Below, in pieces: positions 9,154 through 20,233 of a stretch of DNA of 39,907 nucleotides; the first letter of the stretch is position 1, and the number at the start of each line of letters is the position of its first letter. Below the pieces are notes generated by a model, which did not search any database, was not told where the DNA came from, and saw only the letters and a program-made list of their open reading frames with translations. The position numbers and the translations under genes are program-made. The DNA is from Dissophora ornata (taxonomy: Eukaryota > Mortierellomycota > Mortierellomycetes > Mortierellales > Mortierellaceae), in the NCBI GenBank assembly GCA_025201705.1, contig MU616814.1:1-39907 (forward strand), read 5' to 3'.

Positions 9154-12100
9154 TCACAAAGACGGCTGCATTCTTGCAAGAACCGTGTTCGCTTTCGCCA
9201 TAAGGTCGAGCAGACTGTCCTCCTCTCCCTTTGCTCTATCACTCTTGTTACTGCCGGTTCTGTCAAGACTCAGCTCGCTCAACTTATGAAGAGACGAATG
9301 CGCATACGCGGGCCATCCCGCCGCAACTCCTGGACCCAGAACTCCTGTCCCGGAGCTGGCGCTAGAATGGGTAGATGTTATTATTGGAGTAGACGCTGCT
9401 GTAATATGCGTATAGCTCTGTAAGGACGACACGATATCCAGACCCAGTTTGTAATCTCGTATCTTGAACCGAGCGTTGGTCATCAAGATTCCGGCATGGA
9501 CCTTCAAGAACGAGGGTGGAGACAAGTTTTGGTCCGCTGTCGAAGAAGTCCCAGAAACCGAAACTTGGTGTTCCACCAGGAGGAGCTGTTTCGATGCATC
9601 CGTCACGACGAAGTAGATTCTGTTGGAGCTGGTAACTGCTTCGCCTACCGCTATTGGAAGCAAAGAGCCGAGTTAAATTAAGCAAATACATGGCAAAGGA
9701 ATTAAACCCTTTTCGGCCCTTGTGCACGTCTCGCACGTACCAAGGATTATGACTGCAAGGTCGATCTCTGCCCCTTGGTACAAATGCTCAACATCTGCAC
9801 AGGTAGTAATCTCTCGTGGTTGATAGTCCGTCAGCAGCATAGACTCTGGATCGGTAAGCATCTCTCGCACCATCGTCATTCGGGTGCCCGTTAACTGAAG
9901 CAAATCCTCAAACCCAAACTCACGGCTCGATTTTTTGGCTATAAGTGAAGTCAACTGGAACATTATCGCATAAAAAAAATGTATGGTCAGTTTGGAAATA
10001 ACGATCATGAAACACAGTGCCCAATATACCAGGGGGTTTAATTACCCTGACACGATGTCCCTCCTGATACGGCTCATGACCCGCATGCCAAAATGTCACC
10101 AGTGCCTCGTGGTGTTGCCCACCATTATCACGATCATCACTGCTTGTACCGCCCAGATAGTTGCCAACGCGAATAGTGAAAAATGGCACTACATTTCTGG
10201 TAAGAACCTCCGACTGCAGTTCACTTGCCCTTGCTTGAATCTCCTCCTGTACCCGGACTGGATTCGCCTCCACTCCGAACTCCTTCTCAACCTCCTGCAT
10301 CATATCCTGGTACCGCTTTTGCATCTGTTCCCTGTGAGCTTCCGCCGCCCGCTCTTCATCTTTAACGTTTCGCTTAATCTTGGTCACGCCATCTTCCAGA
10401 GTTTCCAAATACACTACTGGGTACTTTCGCAGCACAATAACATCTAACCCCGGTACAAGTCCACCGTCGGGATAGATGTTTCTCAAGCGCGTAGTCCAGA
10501 TCATGGGTGTTCTCTGGAATCCAAGTTTGGTATCCCATCGCGCGAGTTTGGTGCCGTTGGACTGCAAGGCGATGGCGACTGATGAGGTGGTGGCACCAGC
10601 ATCAGCGAGCTCAAGGATTGCCACCCCATTCTCCGCACCAGAAAGCTTCGCCTTACAGACATGAATCTTGCTCCCAATCTTGAGTTTTCCTCTCTCAACA
10701 GCTCTCGTCAGACATGGATCCAACGATGCCGGGAGAATATACCATCCGTCTGTCACTGTGACCTTCCACACGTCCTGCTTCGCTTCTTCAGAGTACTCAT
10801 TCGTGAGGCTAGCAATGCAGAGAACCATATGTCGAGCTGCCGTCTCATCTCCTTCGACAATTTTTCGAAGAGCAGGCCTCTCTGCCCGGTTAATCTCGCG
10901 CTCGTACCGATAGGAAAGTTGATCCAAAATCTTTGTGGGGGAGAACCAGGACATGGACTCTAAATGAAAGTGCTGCGGCCATGTTCGGACGTAGCTGGCG
11001 AGTTTCCACACGATGAGTCCATAATGGTTCAAGAGCCAGACCTTTGGCATTAAATCTGGTTTTGCGCCGCGCGTGATCAGATCTTCGTACGCCTCCTCCA
11101 CACCCCAATCATTAAATCGATAAACACGAGCCTTAGCAAGGGTCATCTTGATTGCATCCTCTGGACTATTAATTGCGATGTTTACGGTTAGTTTTAGATC
11201 TTGGAGTAGGGCAAAATAATTTCTAGTTTGGAAGACTGAAAAGGGCTATATTGGCTTACACTCCACGATCAAGTAGATCCTTAGGACTTGACTGATGCAG
11301 TTGACCGAGTATTTTGCGCAAACTTTCTCTCGTTCCTTCTGCTGAACAGAAGTTGATGCAAAATACCATCGATGTTTAGTCTTCTCCATTTATACATAGT
11401 GCCATGGACATTCAGTTATATTGCAAAAAAAAAAAAAGAGCGAGAAAATACCTTCCAGGCTGAACAATGATTTATAAGGAGTAAGGGCTACCTTCGTGGG
11501 TTGGGCAGACGGCAGATTTGGCACTTCAGTAGGAGCAGACCGCGCATTGGGGTGAAGCATTGTTCTCCTGTTTGTCGGTTTCTTGAGAGATATTGCATGC
11601 TTTGCAGACAAGACATTAGCAGCTTCAGTTTTACGGTCGCTGATAACGTTTATCACCTCGCTTCCGGTTCCGCTTGGTGTCGCTGTGCTACTGGGTATTT
11701 TCAAGGGCGATTTGAATGGCAGTGGTGGCTTGAAAGGGGCGCTTGCCTTCGACAGTGGTTTCATGATGCCAGGCAGCGAAGAATGGGTGGAAGAAGAACG
11801 TAGAGACTTTCTTTTCAGGTTGTTCATGTGGCTCGAGAGCACAGGCTGTTGGTGTACAATTCCTCCAGTAGCGATCAAAGGCCGAAAGCCGGATGCTCCG
11901 CTTAGCGACAACCTGTTGCTGCTGCCTAGAGCAGGTTTCAACGAGCTCTTGTGGTTCATCTCCAAAACGCTTAAGGCTCGCTCTTGTGCCGCTTTGGAGA
12001 TAGGCGCAAGTGTCTTCCCTGTCCCAGAAGAGAAACCAGCGAATCCATGTGGTTGTACGGTTGATATTGGTGGGACTGGTTGAGGGAAAGGGTCTTGCCT

Positions 12101-15100
12101 GACGCTGGGCTCAGTTACTCCTCGCGCGGCGGAATCAGATGCATCATTCTCAGAAAATTGCTTCGACCACTTGTCCAGCGCATCTTTGGAGACTGGGACG
12201 AGTTTCTTTCCGCTTCCAGAGGTGAACCCCCCAAACTCCTCAGCAGCTACTGCTCGTACGGCACTGGCGGTAATCGAAGCTAAACTTTCTGGAGGTCGCG
12301 ATGCTAGCGCTGCAGTATCTATATCCTCATCCTCAAACAACAATGCGGCCCTATCTCGGGCCGCCTTTGATATTGGTGGAAGCGCTTTTTTCCCAGCCGT
12401 AGAGAATCCACCAAATACTTTAGGGGCGACTGCTTGAGCGGACATGTCGATGATATGGGGATTCCGATCAGCACTTGATCCGAAGCCAGGGTCATCGTCG
12501 TTATCGAACAGATTGGCGACTCTAGCTAGTGCTGCTCTTGAAAGTGGGGCCAACTTCTTGCCACTGGCTGACGAAAACCCACCACCAACAAACAATGGCC
12601 CTGGCTGATCCCTCTCCGTGTCAAAGAAATCGGTGGGCTTGTGACGCATACCAATATCACCAAGCATGGCGGCGCTTGTTGAAAGCCAGGCAGTCTCATC
12701 AACACGATCATCCGGCTTCTCGACTTTGACGATCGTTTGACTTTCTCGTGATTTCTGTGAGGCTTCCGGAACAATATTGAACCCGTCGTCCAACTGACTA
12801 AATCGTATGTTGCCAAAATCATCATCTGAATTCACCTCAATGGGGTTCTGGTCTTGGCCACGGCCGTCGTCATCTTTCCACTGCCTATTGCCCATATTGG
12901 CATCCTGGCCTTCTGAGATCGGAGAGAACACTTCCCAGTGTTCAAGTCGCAAATTTTCGGCATCCGAATCTTGCGAAGCCGAAGTTCTTCTTGGTTCTAG
13001 AGCACCTGCGACTGGAGCAATAGCGCTGTCGCTTGCTCGACCGTCCACAACCGACTGGGATCCAACAAGCCCCGAGACACTACGAGCAACATTACCCGAA
13101 TGTATATGCAGATTCCCCTGCAAACCATCACCTATGCCAGAAAGTCTCTCAAGTTTGGGCGATAGAAGTTGCGATACCTGCTTTAGACTCTCATTTGACT
13201 TGCTAAACAGTCCCTTAGCGACGGCCGAGTTCGAAATCCCGTCAAATATGTCGCCTTGGCTGTCGGGTAGGATCTGGCTTTGCATCTCCAGGTCACCCAT
13301 CACTGGTGAATCTTGCTCAAGTCTATCAATTAATGGACTGGGCAGAGTCATGCCAATACTAGCTCTATCTTGTATAGGGCCAGCATTGAGCGAATTTCCT
13401 CCGCCCTTGAACTTGCGGTCTCGTTGATTTTTGTTATCTCCATCAACCACAAAAGAAGATGCAGAGTAGAAAGAGCCGCCCTGCGAGGAGGGGGCACTTT
13501 CCGCTATCGCTTCAGACATGGGGTTATTTAGAGGAACCCCCCGTAGCTTTTCGATGATCGCATCGTGGGCATCGGACTCTGAAACTAAATCCTTATTTGT
13601 AGTTGCCTTTCGAGGCGGTGTCTCCAATGATGTAGACCAGTCCACCAGCTCCATCGGTTGTTGCGATAGCCCATCCGTGGATGACATGAGTGGCAGTCCT
13701 CGAAGTCTCCGGACTACATTATCAATGGGCGCTTTACGTGGCTTGCCTGGGGTCTCAAGAGACGGTGACCACTCTACCCGGCGCAAAGGGCTATCCACAA
13801 GCGGCTCCATGTTAACGAGAATCTCACTGGGAGAAGTGGGGGAAGATGCTCTTCTCATTATTCTTGATGACGCTGAAACAGATGGCGACCCATGTTCTGT
13901 AGAGCGACGTCGTGGGTGTGGAGATCGAAGGATAGATGGGGGCGCGCTCGGTGGGCTCTTTGTGCTGAGAGATGACATGGAAAGCCTTCTTACTGCGGGT
14001 TTTGTTGGCGTCCGAAGAACTTCTGTATCCTGAGATCGAGGCGATGACGGCTCAGAATTACGGCCATCCGTTGAGAAATGCCCAGCATTGATCCTGACCA
14101 GTGTATCCATCGAAGACTCGGCTATCAATATCCTCTGCTCTGCCGATCGAACGCCACGCCTAATGTCCATATCGACAGGCCCTGGTGATCCTGAGAATCT
14201 TAAATTCATTCGCTTGTGTAGCGACGCTGATGGGGAGTCGTCTAATCGCGGTGGGGACTGCCCAAATATCATATCTGGCTCTAAGGACTTATGCCTATAT
14301 CGTGGAGTTGGTGGTGATATCGGATCAAGTATTCGTAGTGCTTTTGGAGTTTGCTGACTCTTGTAATGAACGCCAGAGGTATGGTGTGGATACTGTCGTC
14401 GCGAAGCAGATCCCGATCTATTGCTGTCGAAAAGGAGTAACTCAACCTCTGAATCCTGCCCTTGCTCAACCTCAAACGGATTCCTATCAGGCGTGTCGAT
14501 TTTAGGGTGTCTTTGAGTGGGATCTGTCAGTTCTTTGGACCGCTGTCGAGTAACATTGGTACGTTTGGAGGTCACCATCGGCGACGGGTTACTGCAACGT
14601 CGCTTCTTAGAGAGAGATTCGGGAGATGGGGTCTAATGACGATAATCAGGGCAGATGTAAATATGGTGCTTCAAGGTTCCAGTTCCATCGCTGTCCATTA
14701 TTTCCATCCTCATACCTCAGCTGGAGATTCTTCTGTTTCATTACTACAGTTCGATCCACAATATCGTCGGCTATCTTGAGGTGTCTACTCAATATATCGA
14801 AGGCGTAAGACACGGGAAGCTTGCAGACGTACATGGCGAGAAAATTCCGACAACGCTAACGTTCTTACATGAGGCGGAGAGTCCGAGTGATCGATAATAT
14901 CAAAGGCGGTAGGTCGTTGCTGTAGAAGTGCTGAGCCAGATGCTACGCCCTGGCTTTTGCGCTGCGGCCTGAATGCTGGCGGCACCAGGCTCCAAAGCTC
15001 CAGCTGAAATGTTTCGTCGTAAGCGTTCTTGTGCCTTCCCTGACCTCGACTTGCCTCCGAACTGCGCGCCTGCCTGCCGCTCCTGTCTGATGGCGAATGG

Positions 15101-15288
15101 GAGGCATGTGCATTACTGGATTGATTTTGGTGGCGCAAGTGGGCAACTGATTGAGAAATGGGCGAGAGCTGCGAGACAACGAAGGCAGGATGCCCCACAG
15201 TATGTGTCGGACAGGGAAAGACCCGATGAGTCCTTTGCGACGGCGTCTCCTCTGGCGTGGTCAGGGAGCCGTCTACTGTCCGCGTCAT
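9154..15288 (-). CDS. BRCA2: BRCA2 homologue with four BRC repeats
   Basis: Seven exons, in transcript order: 15288-14869, 14784-14716, 14632-11452, 11341-11260 (acceptor 11341, 11338 or 11335), 11165-10046, 9954-9741 and 9650-9154. All phases match, giving about 1860 residues. BRCA2 loads RAD51 onto RPA-coated single-stranded DNA during homologous recombination. Exon 3 carries four BRC repeats near residues 849, 904, 967 and 1031, with cores FSSASGK, FSTAGKK, FTSGSGK and FSSGTGK. Exons 4-7 encode the DNA-binding region: a helical domain with LLNHYGLIVWKLAS, OB1 with TDGWYILPASLDP and TKLGF, OB2 interrupted by a short charged helical hairpin (a small tower), and OB3 with IYFVVTD. The N-terminal exons rest on frame continuity and splice sites only. 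AATAAA on the minus strand lies 14 bp after the stop. Confidence 0.93.
11946..12605 (-). repeat. Block of four BRC repeats within BRCA2
   Basis: Four copies of a roughly 32-residue RAD51-binding motif, spaced 55-64 residues apart, centred near 12577, 12413, 12222 and 12032. Each follows the pattern (G)GF[ST][ST][AG]xxK-x5-S[RK]xAx(8-10)F/L, with an acidic tail in most. Repeats 1 and 2 keep the FxxA core; repeats 3 and 4 have Gly at the Ala position. Confidence 0.9.
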
Positions 15289-15447
15289 GGCGTCCTGTGG
15301 AGTGGTGGATGGCGAAGAAGCATGCACCGCGTCGTGAGAATACAGAAGTGGTGGCGCCAGCTGTGACCGCTGCAAAACAAATTACCCAAAGGGGGACGAA
15401 GAACGGCGCCTCACTTCCTTATCCCTGAGTCCGCGCAAAATTGCGGA
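15289..15447. promoter_or_regulatory. Short divergent promoter, BRCA2 / pseudouridine synthase
   Basis: Only 159 bp separate the two predicted ATGs, so both transcripts must start inside it or overlap. On the minus strand a TTGTTTTGCAG sequence near 15374-15384 looks like a splice acceptor, so BRCA2 could have a further upstream (possibly non-coding) exon. Confidence 0.5.
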
Positions 15448-17044
15448 ATGCTTCGTCCCTCAATTATCAACCTGACTTCTAAGCGATTGCCGACCCAACT
15501 TGCTACTATGTCTCCGAAGGTCCTCAGAGCGCGCAAGGGAAGAGCTGAACCTATCGAGACGCCGGTGCCAGAGTACTTTTTTGAGGGCGGTCTTCGCAAG
15601 GTCAAACCTTACCGACAAACATATCTGGCTCATGTGAAGCAGCGCTGGGTCAATCGCACCGTTCCTGACGTCTTTGCTTCTGAGATGCCTCGCAGATGTA
15701 CCAAGAACATGATCGTACTGTCACGTTTCGAATGATCTTGAGGAACATGCCTGAAGGTTGAACACAAGATATCCTATGACCTGATCCACGATTTCCGTGT
15801 ACAAATGCTGTGTGTAGATCGAGGCCATGAAACGAGGCGATGTCCTTGTCAATGATACTATCGTCTCTCCAGAATATGTTCTGAAGGGTGGGGAGAGTCT
15901 TCGATCTATCAATTGCCACCGTCATGGTAAATGAGACTTGTCTAGAAATTCAACTGATCTGTACAAGACCCACATGCTCATCTTGCCACCACACTGACTA
16001 TCCGAACAGAACCGCCCGTGCCTGACACGCTCATTCGCGTCCTGGATCAAACAGCCGACTACGTCGTGTTCGATAAGCCGCATGGAATCACTGTCCACCC
16101 AAATGAGCTCAACTTCTTCAACACCGCTCTTGAAATTCTTCGGCGAGACCATAAAATCCCAAGCTATATGCATGGCAAGCAGGATAAAAAAAAAGCATCA
16201 CATGAATATAATGAACACCTTAGAGCATGGCCGCACCGCTTACACCGTTCTTTTATCTAAATGCAGCCATCAACCGGTTAGACGCTGTTACATCCGGAGT
16301 TGTAATATTCGCCAATGTTGCTGACCCTGTCGTCCGAGAACGATTTCAGCCGCCCAATGTAGACCCGGATGCCGGATCAGATGCGCTTGTACAAAAGGAA
16401 TACGTTTGCAGAGTCGTGGGAGAGTTCCCTAAGGATCCGATTGTGGTGACAGAGCCCATTCTACAGATTGCAGGCAAAGTTGTTATTGATCCAGCAGGAA
16501 AACCTTCCGAGACTCGCTTCGAGAGAAAATGGTACGATGCCTCGTCCAACACCAGCCTCGTTTCTTGTAAGTCGCGCACAAAAATATTTTTGACCAAATC
16601 TTCTCCATCGAACGTGCGATAGAGAGAGACATGCTGCTACAGAAACTAAAATCTGTGGATTGACATGGTGACATAGGCTTTTTGGCAACGGGAAGACAAC
16701 ATCAGATCCGTCTACATGTGGCACATCTACATCATCCAATAGTCAACGACAGGTTATATAATCCAGATTATATGGCAGATTGGACATTGAAGAATCCCGC
16801 AGTGACAGCCAACGGAGAGACGCGATTCTATCCAACAGAAATCCCGCCTGAGTCTCAGCCCTACATGCCGTACTATATCACTCCAGAGACACCATGTCAC
16901 AAATGTATCGAGGAGCAGGAAGGCGCCAATGTACCCAATCCAAAATACATGAAGATCTGGCTGAGAGCCATCAGATACCAGGGACCCGATTGGAAATTTG
17001 AGGTCGATATGCCAGACTGGGCAGTGCCCACAGTTCTTGAATAA
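15448..17044 (+). CDS. RluA-family pseudouridine synthase (Pus8/Pus9/RPUSD2-like)
   Basis: Five exons: 15448-15714, 15818-15926, 16010-16174, 16267-16566 and 16677-17044, giving 402 residues. It isomerises uridine to pseudouridine in tRNA or other RNA. The N terminus (about residues 30-125) resembles the S4-like region of yeast Pus8/Pus9, with FEGGLRKVKPY and GDVLVND. The catalytic domain has DKPHGITVHP, the catalytic-Asp motif INRLDAVTSG, and the TGRQHQIRLHVAHL motif. The third intron (16175-16266) appears to start with GC rather than GT; with it removed, the catalytic motif joins in frame. The first 20 residues are basic and Ser/Thr-rich, so a mitochondrial form starting at the first ATG and a second form from the ATG at 15508 are possible. 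Which of Pus8, Pus9 or RPUSD2 is the orthologue is not resolved. Confidence 0.88.
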
Positions 17045-17108
17045 AACTTCGTTTATTTTTTTTGATATAAAAACTGAATGAATCCTTCTCGTTGACAAAA
17101 TAAGATTC

Positions 17109-18804
17109 TCATATCCTTCTAACGCCCACAAAGTGAGCCGGACGAAACTTCCGCAGGCGCCACCAATAATGCGAACAAGAACCCCACCAAAGTGCTGTAA
17201 CTTTACCGTCCTCGTTCTGGTACCAGCTGTTGCAGTTCGAAGACCACACCATACCCTTCATTTTCTGATCGGCTTCGTCTACAAACTCCTCACATGCCGT
17301 CTTTGTTGCCTGCACCGACACCAAGTCCTTCTCCATCATGAACGAAATGGCCTTGATCGCGTACTCGACTTGGGTCTCGATCATAAACAAGACTGAGTTA
17401 TGTCCCAGGCCAGTATTGGGTCCAAGCAAGAAGAATAAGTTGGGCGTAACGTACGAGGTCAGACCGTAATATGTCACAGGGTTTTTGCCAAACTTTTCCA
17501 TCACATCACAGCCCCCCTTGCCAATCAGGAATCCTAAAGGCAAGATACGTTGGACGTGGAATCCAGTAGCCAGAATTAAAGCATCAACTTCCTGCACGGA
17601 GCCGTCCTTCAAAATGATGGTGTTGCCGTTGACGCCTGAAATTGTCTCGGTGTGTACATTCACATTCTTGCGTTTGAGGGCTGGGTAATAGTTGGATGAC
17701 ACCACGATGCGGCGACAGCCTATTTCATAATTTGGGGTCAACTTCTGACGAAGAATTTTGTCTCGAACCTGGACGTAGCGGAAGAACCAAGCTAAGAACG
17801 TCACGACTAGACGTGGGATACGGTCCTTGCGCTTCGATGAAAAGGCCGCGATGGTGTATTCGGAGGACCAGTAGAGAATTTTGTAGTAGATGAAATGGAA
17901 GAACGGGATCTTGCGGAACATCCATTTCCAAAGAGCGCTATAATGTGCATTGCGACGCGGGACAATGTAGGAGGCGGTGCGCTGGTAATACTCTAGGGTC
18001 TTGACCTTTTTTGCGATTGAGGGCACAACTTGGATCGCGCTAAGATTAGGAGGATGTCGGCAACAAAAGTTATTTAAATTTTTCTAGGATATAGAGCAAG
18101 CCTCTCCGCTTGCATTCAGGACAAGATCTAGCTCATACCTGGCACCGCTTCCCACTATAGCCACGCGCCTATTCGTCAAATCATACGAATGATCCCACTG
18201 TGCAGTATGCCACTTGGGTCCCTCGAAGGCCTCAAACTCCTTTGGGATCTGAGGGATCCTCAATGGGCCCATCCCAGAGAAGACAATGTCGGCCTCCATT
18301 TTGCTGGTCTGTCCACTGTTCAGGTTCACATAGTCAAGTTCCCATTTTTGGAGACCCTCGTTCCATTCCACGTGCGTGATCTCGGTCCGGAAGCTGATCT
18401 TTTCGTAGAGATTGTACTTGCGAGCAGTCCTGCGGAGATAGTCCCAAATCTCTTGTTGGGGTGCGTACGATCGAGACCAGTCGTAATTGGGTTCGAACGA
18501 GAAGGCATAGTTGTGGGACTTCACGTCGCAGGCACAACCAGGGTAGGTGTTGGACCACCACGTGCCGCCAATGTCCGGTTCGAGCTCGAACACGTGGTAG
18601 GAGTAGAGGTCGAGCTGGGTCTGCAGACGAATTGCTGCACACAGTCCAGAGAATCTTGGGGGGAAAGGAAACGAAAAGTTGTTCAGCAGTGATACGAAAT
18701 TGAGCAGGGGCATGAATCAAGGTTGAAGGCTATTCTCTTTACCCCGCGCCAATGATGGCGATAGTGGGCGTGGATCCGTCCATGTAGGTCTTTGTCAGCC
18801 CCAT
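17109..18804 (-). CDS. Flavin-dependent monooxygenase, Baeyer-Villiger type
   Basis: Three exons: 18804-18743, 18654-18139 and 18039-17109, giving 502 residues. The first intron splits the FAD-binding motif GAGFSG (residues 19-24). A GGTWW...YPGCACD segment follows. The sequence F163-x-G-x3-H-x3-W173 matches the Baeyer-Villiger monooxygenase fingerprint. A second Rossmann motif, GSGASA (188-193), for NADPH is split by intron 2, and an ATGFH motif lies in the C-terminal third. Family members insert oxygen next to ketones or oxidise N/S atoms using FAD and NADPH. The substrate is unknown and no secondary-metabolite cluster surrounds the gene. Hydrophobic segments in the last 80 residues are weak, so membrane attachment is uncertain. 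AATAAA on the minus strand lies at 17057-17052. Confidence 0.9.
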
Positions 18805-19148
18805 AAGTATAATGTGGTGAAGGATGAGATGGGATGAATGCTGAAGAGGTTGAGATGAATGAGCCGCGTTACTTGTTGCAGGGGTGATTTTTTTTGGGGA
18901 CAAAATCCAAGCCGTCAAAGAGGTAATTTGGGCACGGACTCAAGTGCCGCCAACCCCACATCACAAAATACAAATGCAATGGTTTACTTCTTCTCTCATC
19001 TCCCCCCTGCATTCCCCCCCTTTTTCAACATCATGGTGTGTAACCATTGCTTCTTTCTGGTGTTTATTATCTAATGAAAGCATGAAGCGCGTGCTACATA
19101 AAAATAACCCCCTCCTAGATCCTAGATTCGCAATCAACATCCCATAAT
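18805..19148. other. Tandem intergenic region, TCTP 3' end and monooxygenase promoter
   Basis: Between two minus-strand genes. AATAAA on the minus strand at 19068-19063 fits the TCTP polyadenylation signal. No gene, repeat array or RNA is visible; open frames on the plus strand are short and without domains. Confidence 0.5.
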
Positions 19149-20164
19149 TTACTATTCACAGGCAAAGAAATTTAGACTGTTAGAGCCAGATGTCAAGCAA
19201 ACATAAAATGATTGAAACTGCGCCTTCTTGTTTCCTCAACTTACGACTTTCATGGTCTTGACGGCGTGCTTGTAGACGGTGAAGTAGGGAGTAACACCAT
19301 CCTCACGGTAGTTGAGGAGCATAACGGCTCCATCAGGGTTCATGGACTCACCAGTGTAGAACTAGAGTGAGATAAATATCATCCCCGGAGCATGAAGTTA
19401 GAAAAATGGGTTGCGCTGTTGTTATACGAATGCATTAATTGAAGACCGAAAGGCGCTCTTTACCTCGAAGTCCTTGAAGGATCCAAGAATCTTCTTGACC
19501 TCGGCGGTCATATCTTTCTCATAAGCCTTGATCTCCTCCTCCTCCTCGAGCTTCTTGGCAACCTTGAGCGCCTTAAGGTAACCCTTGATGTAGGAAGTGT
19601 AACCCTTCTTATCGAAGGAAGTCGACCCCAGACGGAAAGAGTAGACGACGTTGTTGACAATGGTGACACCATCCTCGAGGGACTCCTCGGCCTCCTCGGC
19701 GGAGGCGTTGGCACCGATGTCGACATCAGCACCCTCCTTAATCTGGATCATGGCGCACTCGATCTCGTAGACACCGCCAACCTCCTTGACGTCGAAGGCA
19801 TCAGAGAAGAGCTCGTCGCTGGATGAGAAAAAGATAATAAGGTAGCGAGATTCCAGTTAGTTTGCCGATCGTTCTTTCTCTTTCGGTGGCAAATACTGCA
19901 CGGTTAAGGGAGAGTGCGTGTTTGCCGAGAGTGAGTGATTATGAGAGTGTGTGTTTGCGAGGAGCGAGGAGATGTGGTTTATGTGTGCTTTACGGCGGCA
20001 GGCAACTTTTGTGCAACATAATCCACAACGTTTCTCCTGCACAGATTCTAGTGCTGCTAGCTTGCATCCCTGCTATACTGTAGACAAGTCCACGACAGCA
20101 AGGAAGCGGAGGGGCGAGTATGACCAACTACCTACCCGGTGATGATATCCTGGTAAATAAGCAT
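19149..20164 (-). CDS. TMA19: Translationally controlled tumour protein (TCTP/Tma19)
   Basis: Exons 20164-20136, 19818-19464 and 19361-19245, and probably a fourth exon whose only coding content is the stop codon (19151-19149). This gives 167 residues, the usual TCTP length. TCTP is an abundant, ribosome-associated, calcium- and tubulin-binding protein linked to growth and stress. The start [10 protein letters not shown], the DELFSDAF motif, the central charged helical hairpin (about residues 80-130) and the C-terminal [13 protein letters not shown] block are all present. Without the last intron the protein would read on as V-S-stop, ending at 19236. I prefer splicing because a perfect GTAAGT follows the codon where the family normally ends. 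The first intron is 317 bp, long for this window. Confidence 0.93.
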
Positions 20165-20233
20165 GTTTGTGAAGGTATGAGGAGGGTGGATAAAGAAGGA
20201 GGTAAAATCGGGGGTATAGAAAAATTTTCTATA
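20165..20233 (-). promoter_or_regulatory. TCTP promoter and pyrimidine-rich leader
   Basis: A perfect 19-bp palindrome (20215-20233, TATAGAAAA-A-TTTTCTATA) places a TATA-like element about 60 bp before the TCTP ATG. Between them the minus strand is rich in C/T, as in the TOP-type leaders known for TCTP mRNAs in animals. The transcription start is not determined here. Confidence 0.45.

Noticed and set aside
14646..14834. Minus-strand frame reading SYAFDILSRHLKIADD, considered as part of BRCA2 or another gene
   Set aside because: It lies across the exon 2 region in a different phase and cannot be spliced in frame to exon 1 or exon 3; the alternative phase joins both with good splice sites.
18490..18505. 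GGGTTCGAAC resembling the T-arm of a tRNA
   Set aside because: It lies inside a conserved monooxygenase exon and no acceptor or anticodon stem can be formed around it.
18189..18692. 167-codon plus-strand frame opposite the monooxygenase
   Set aside because: Antisense shadow of a conserved FAD-binding exon; no domain of its own.
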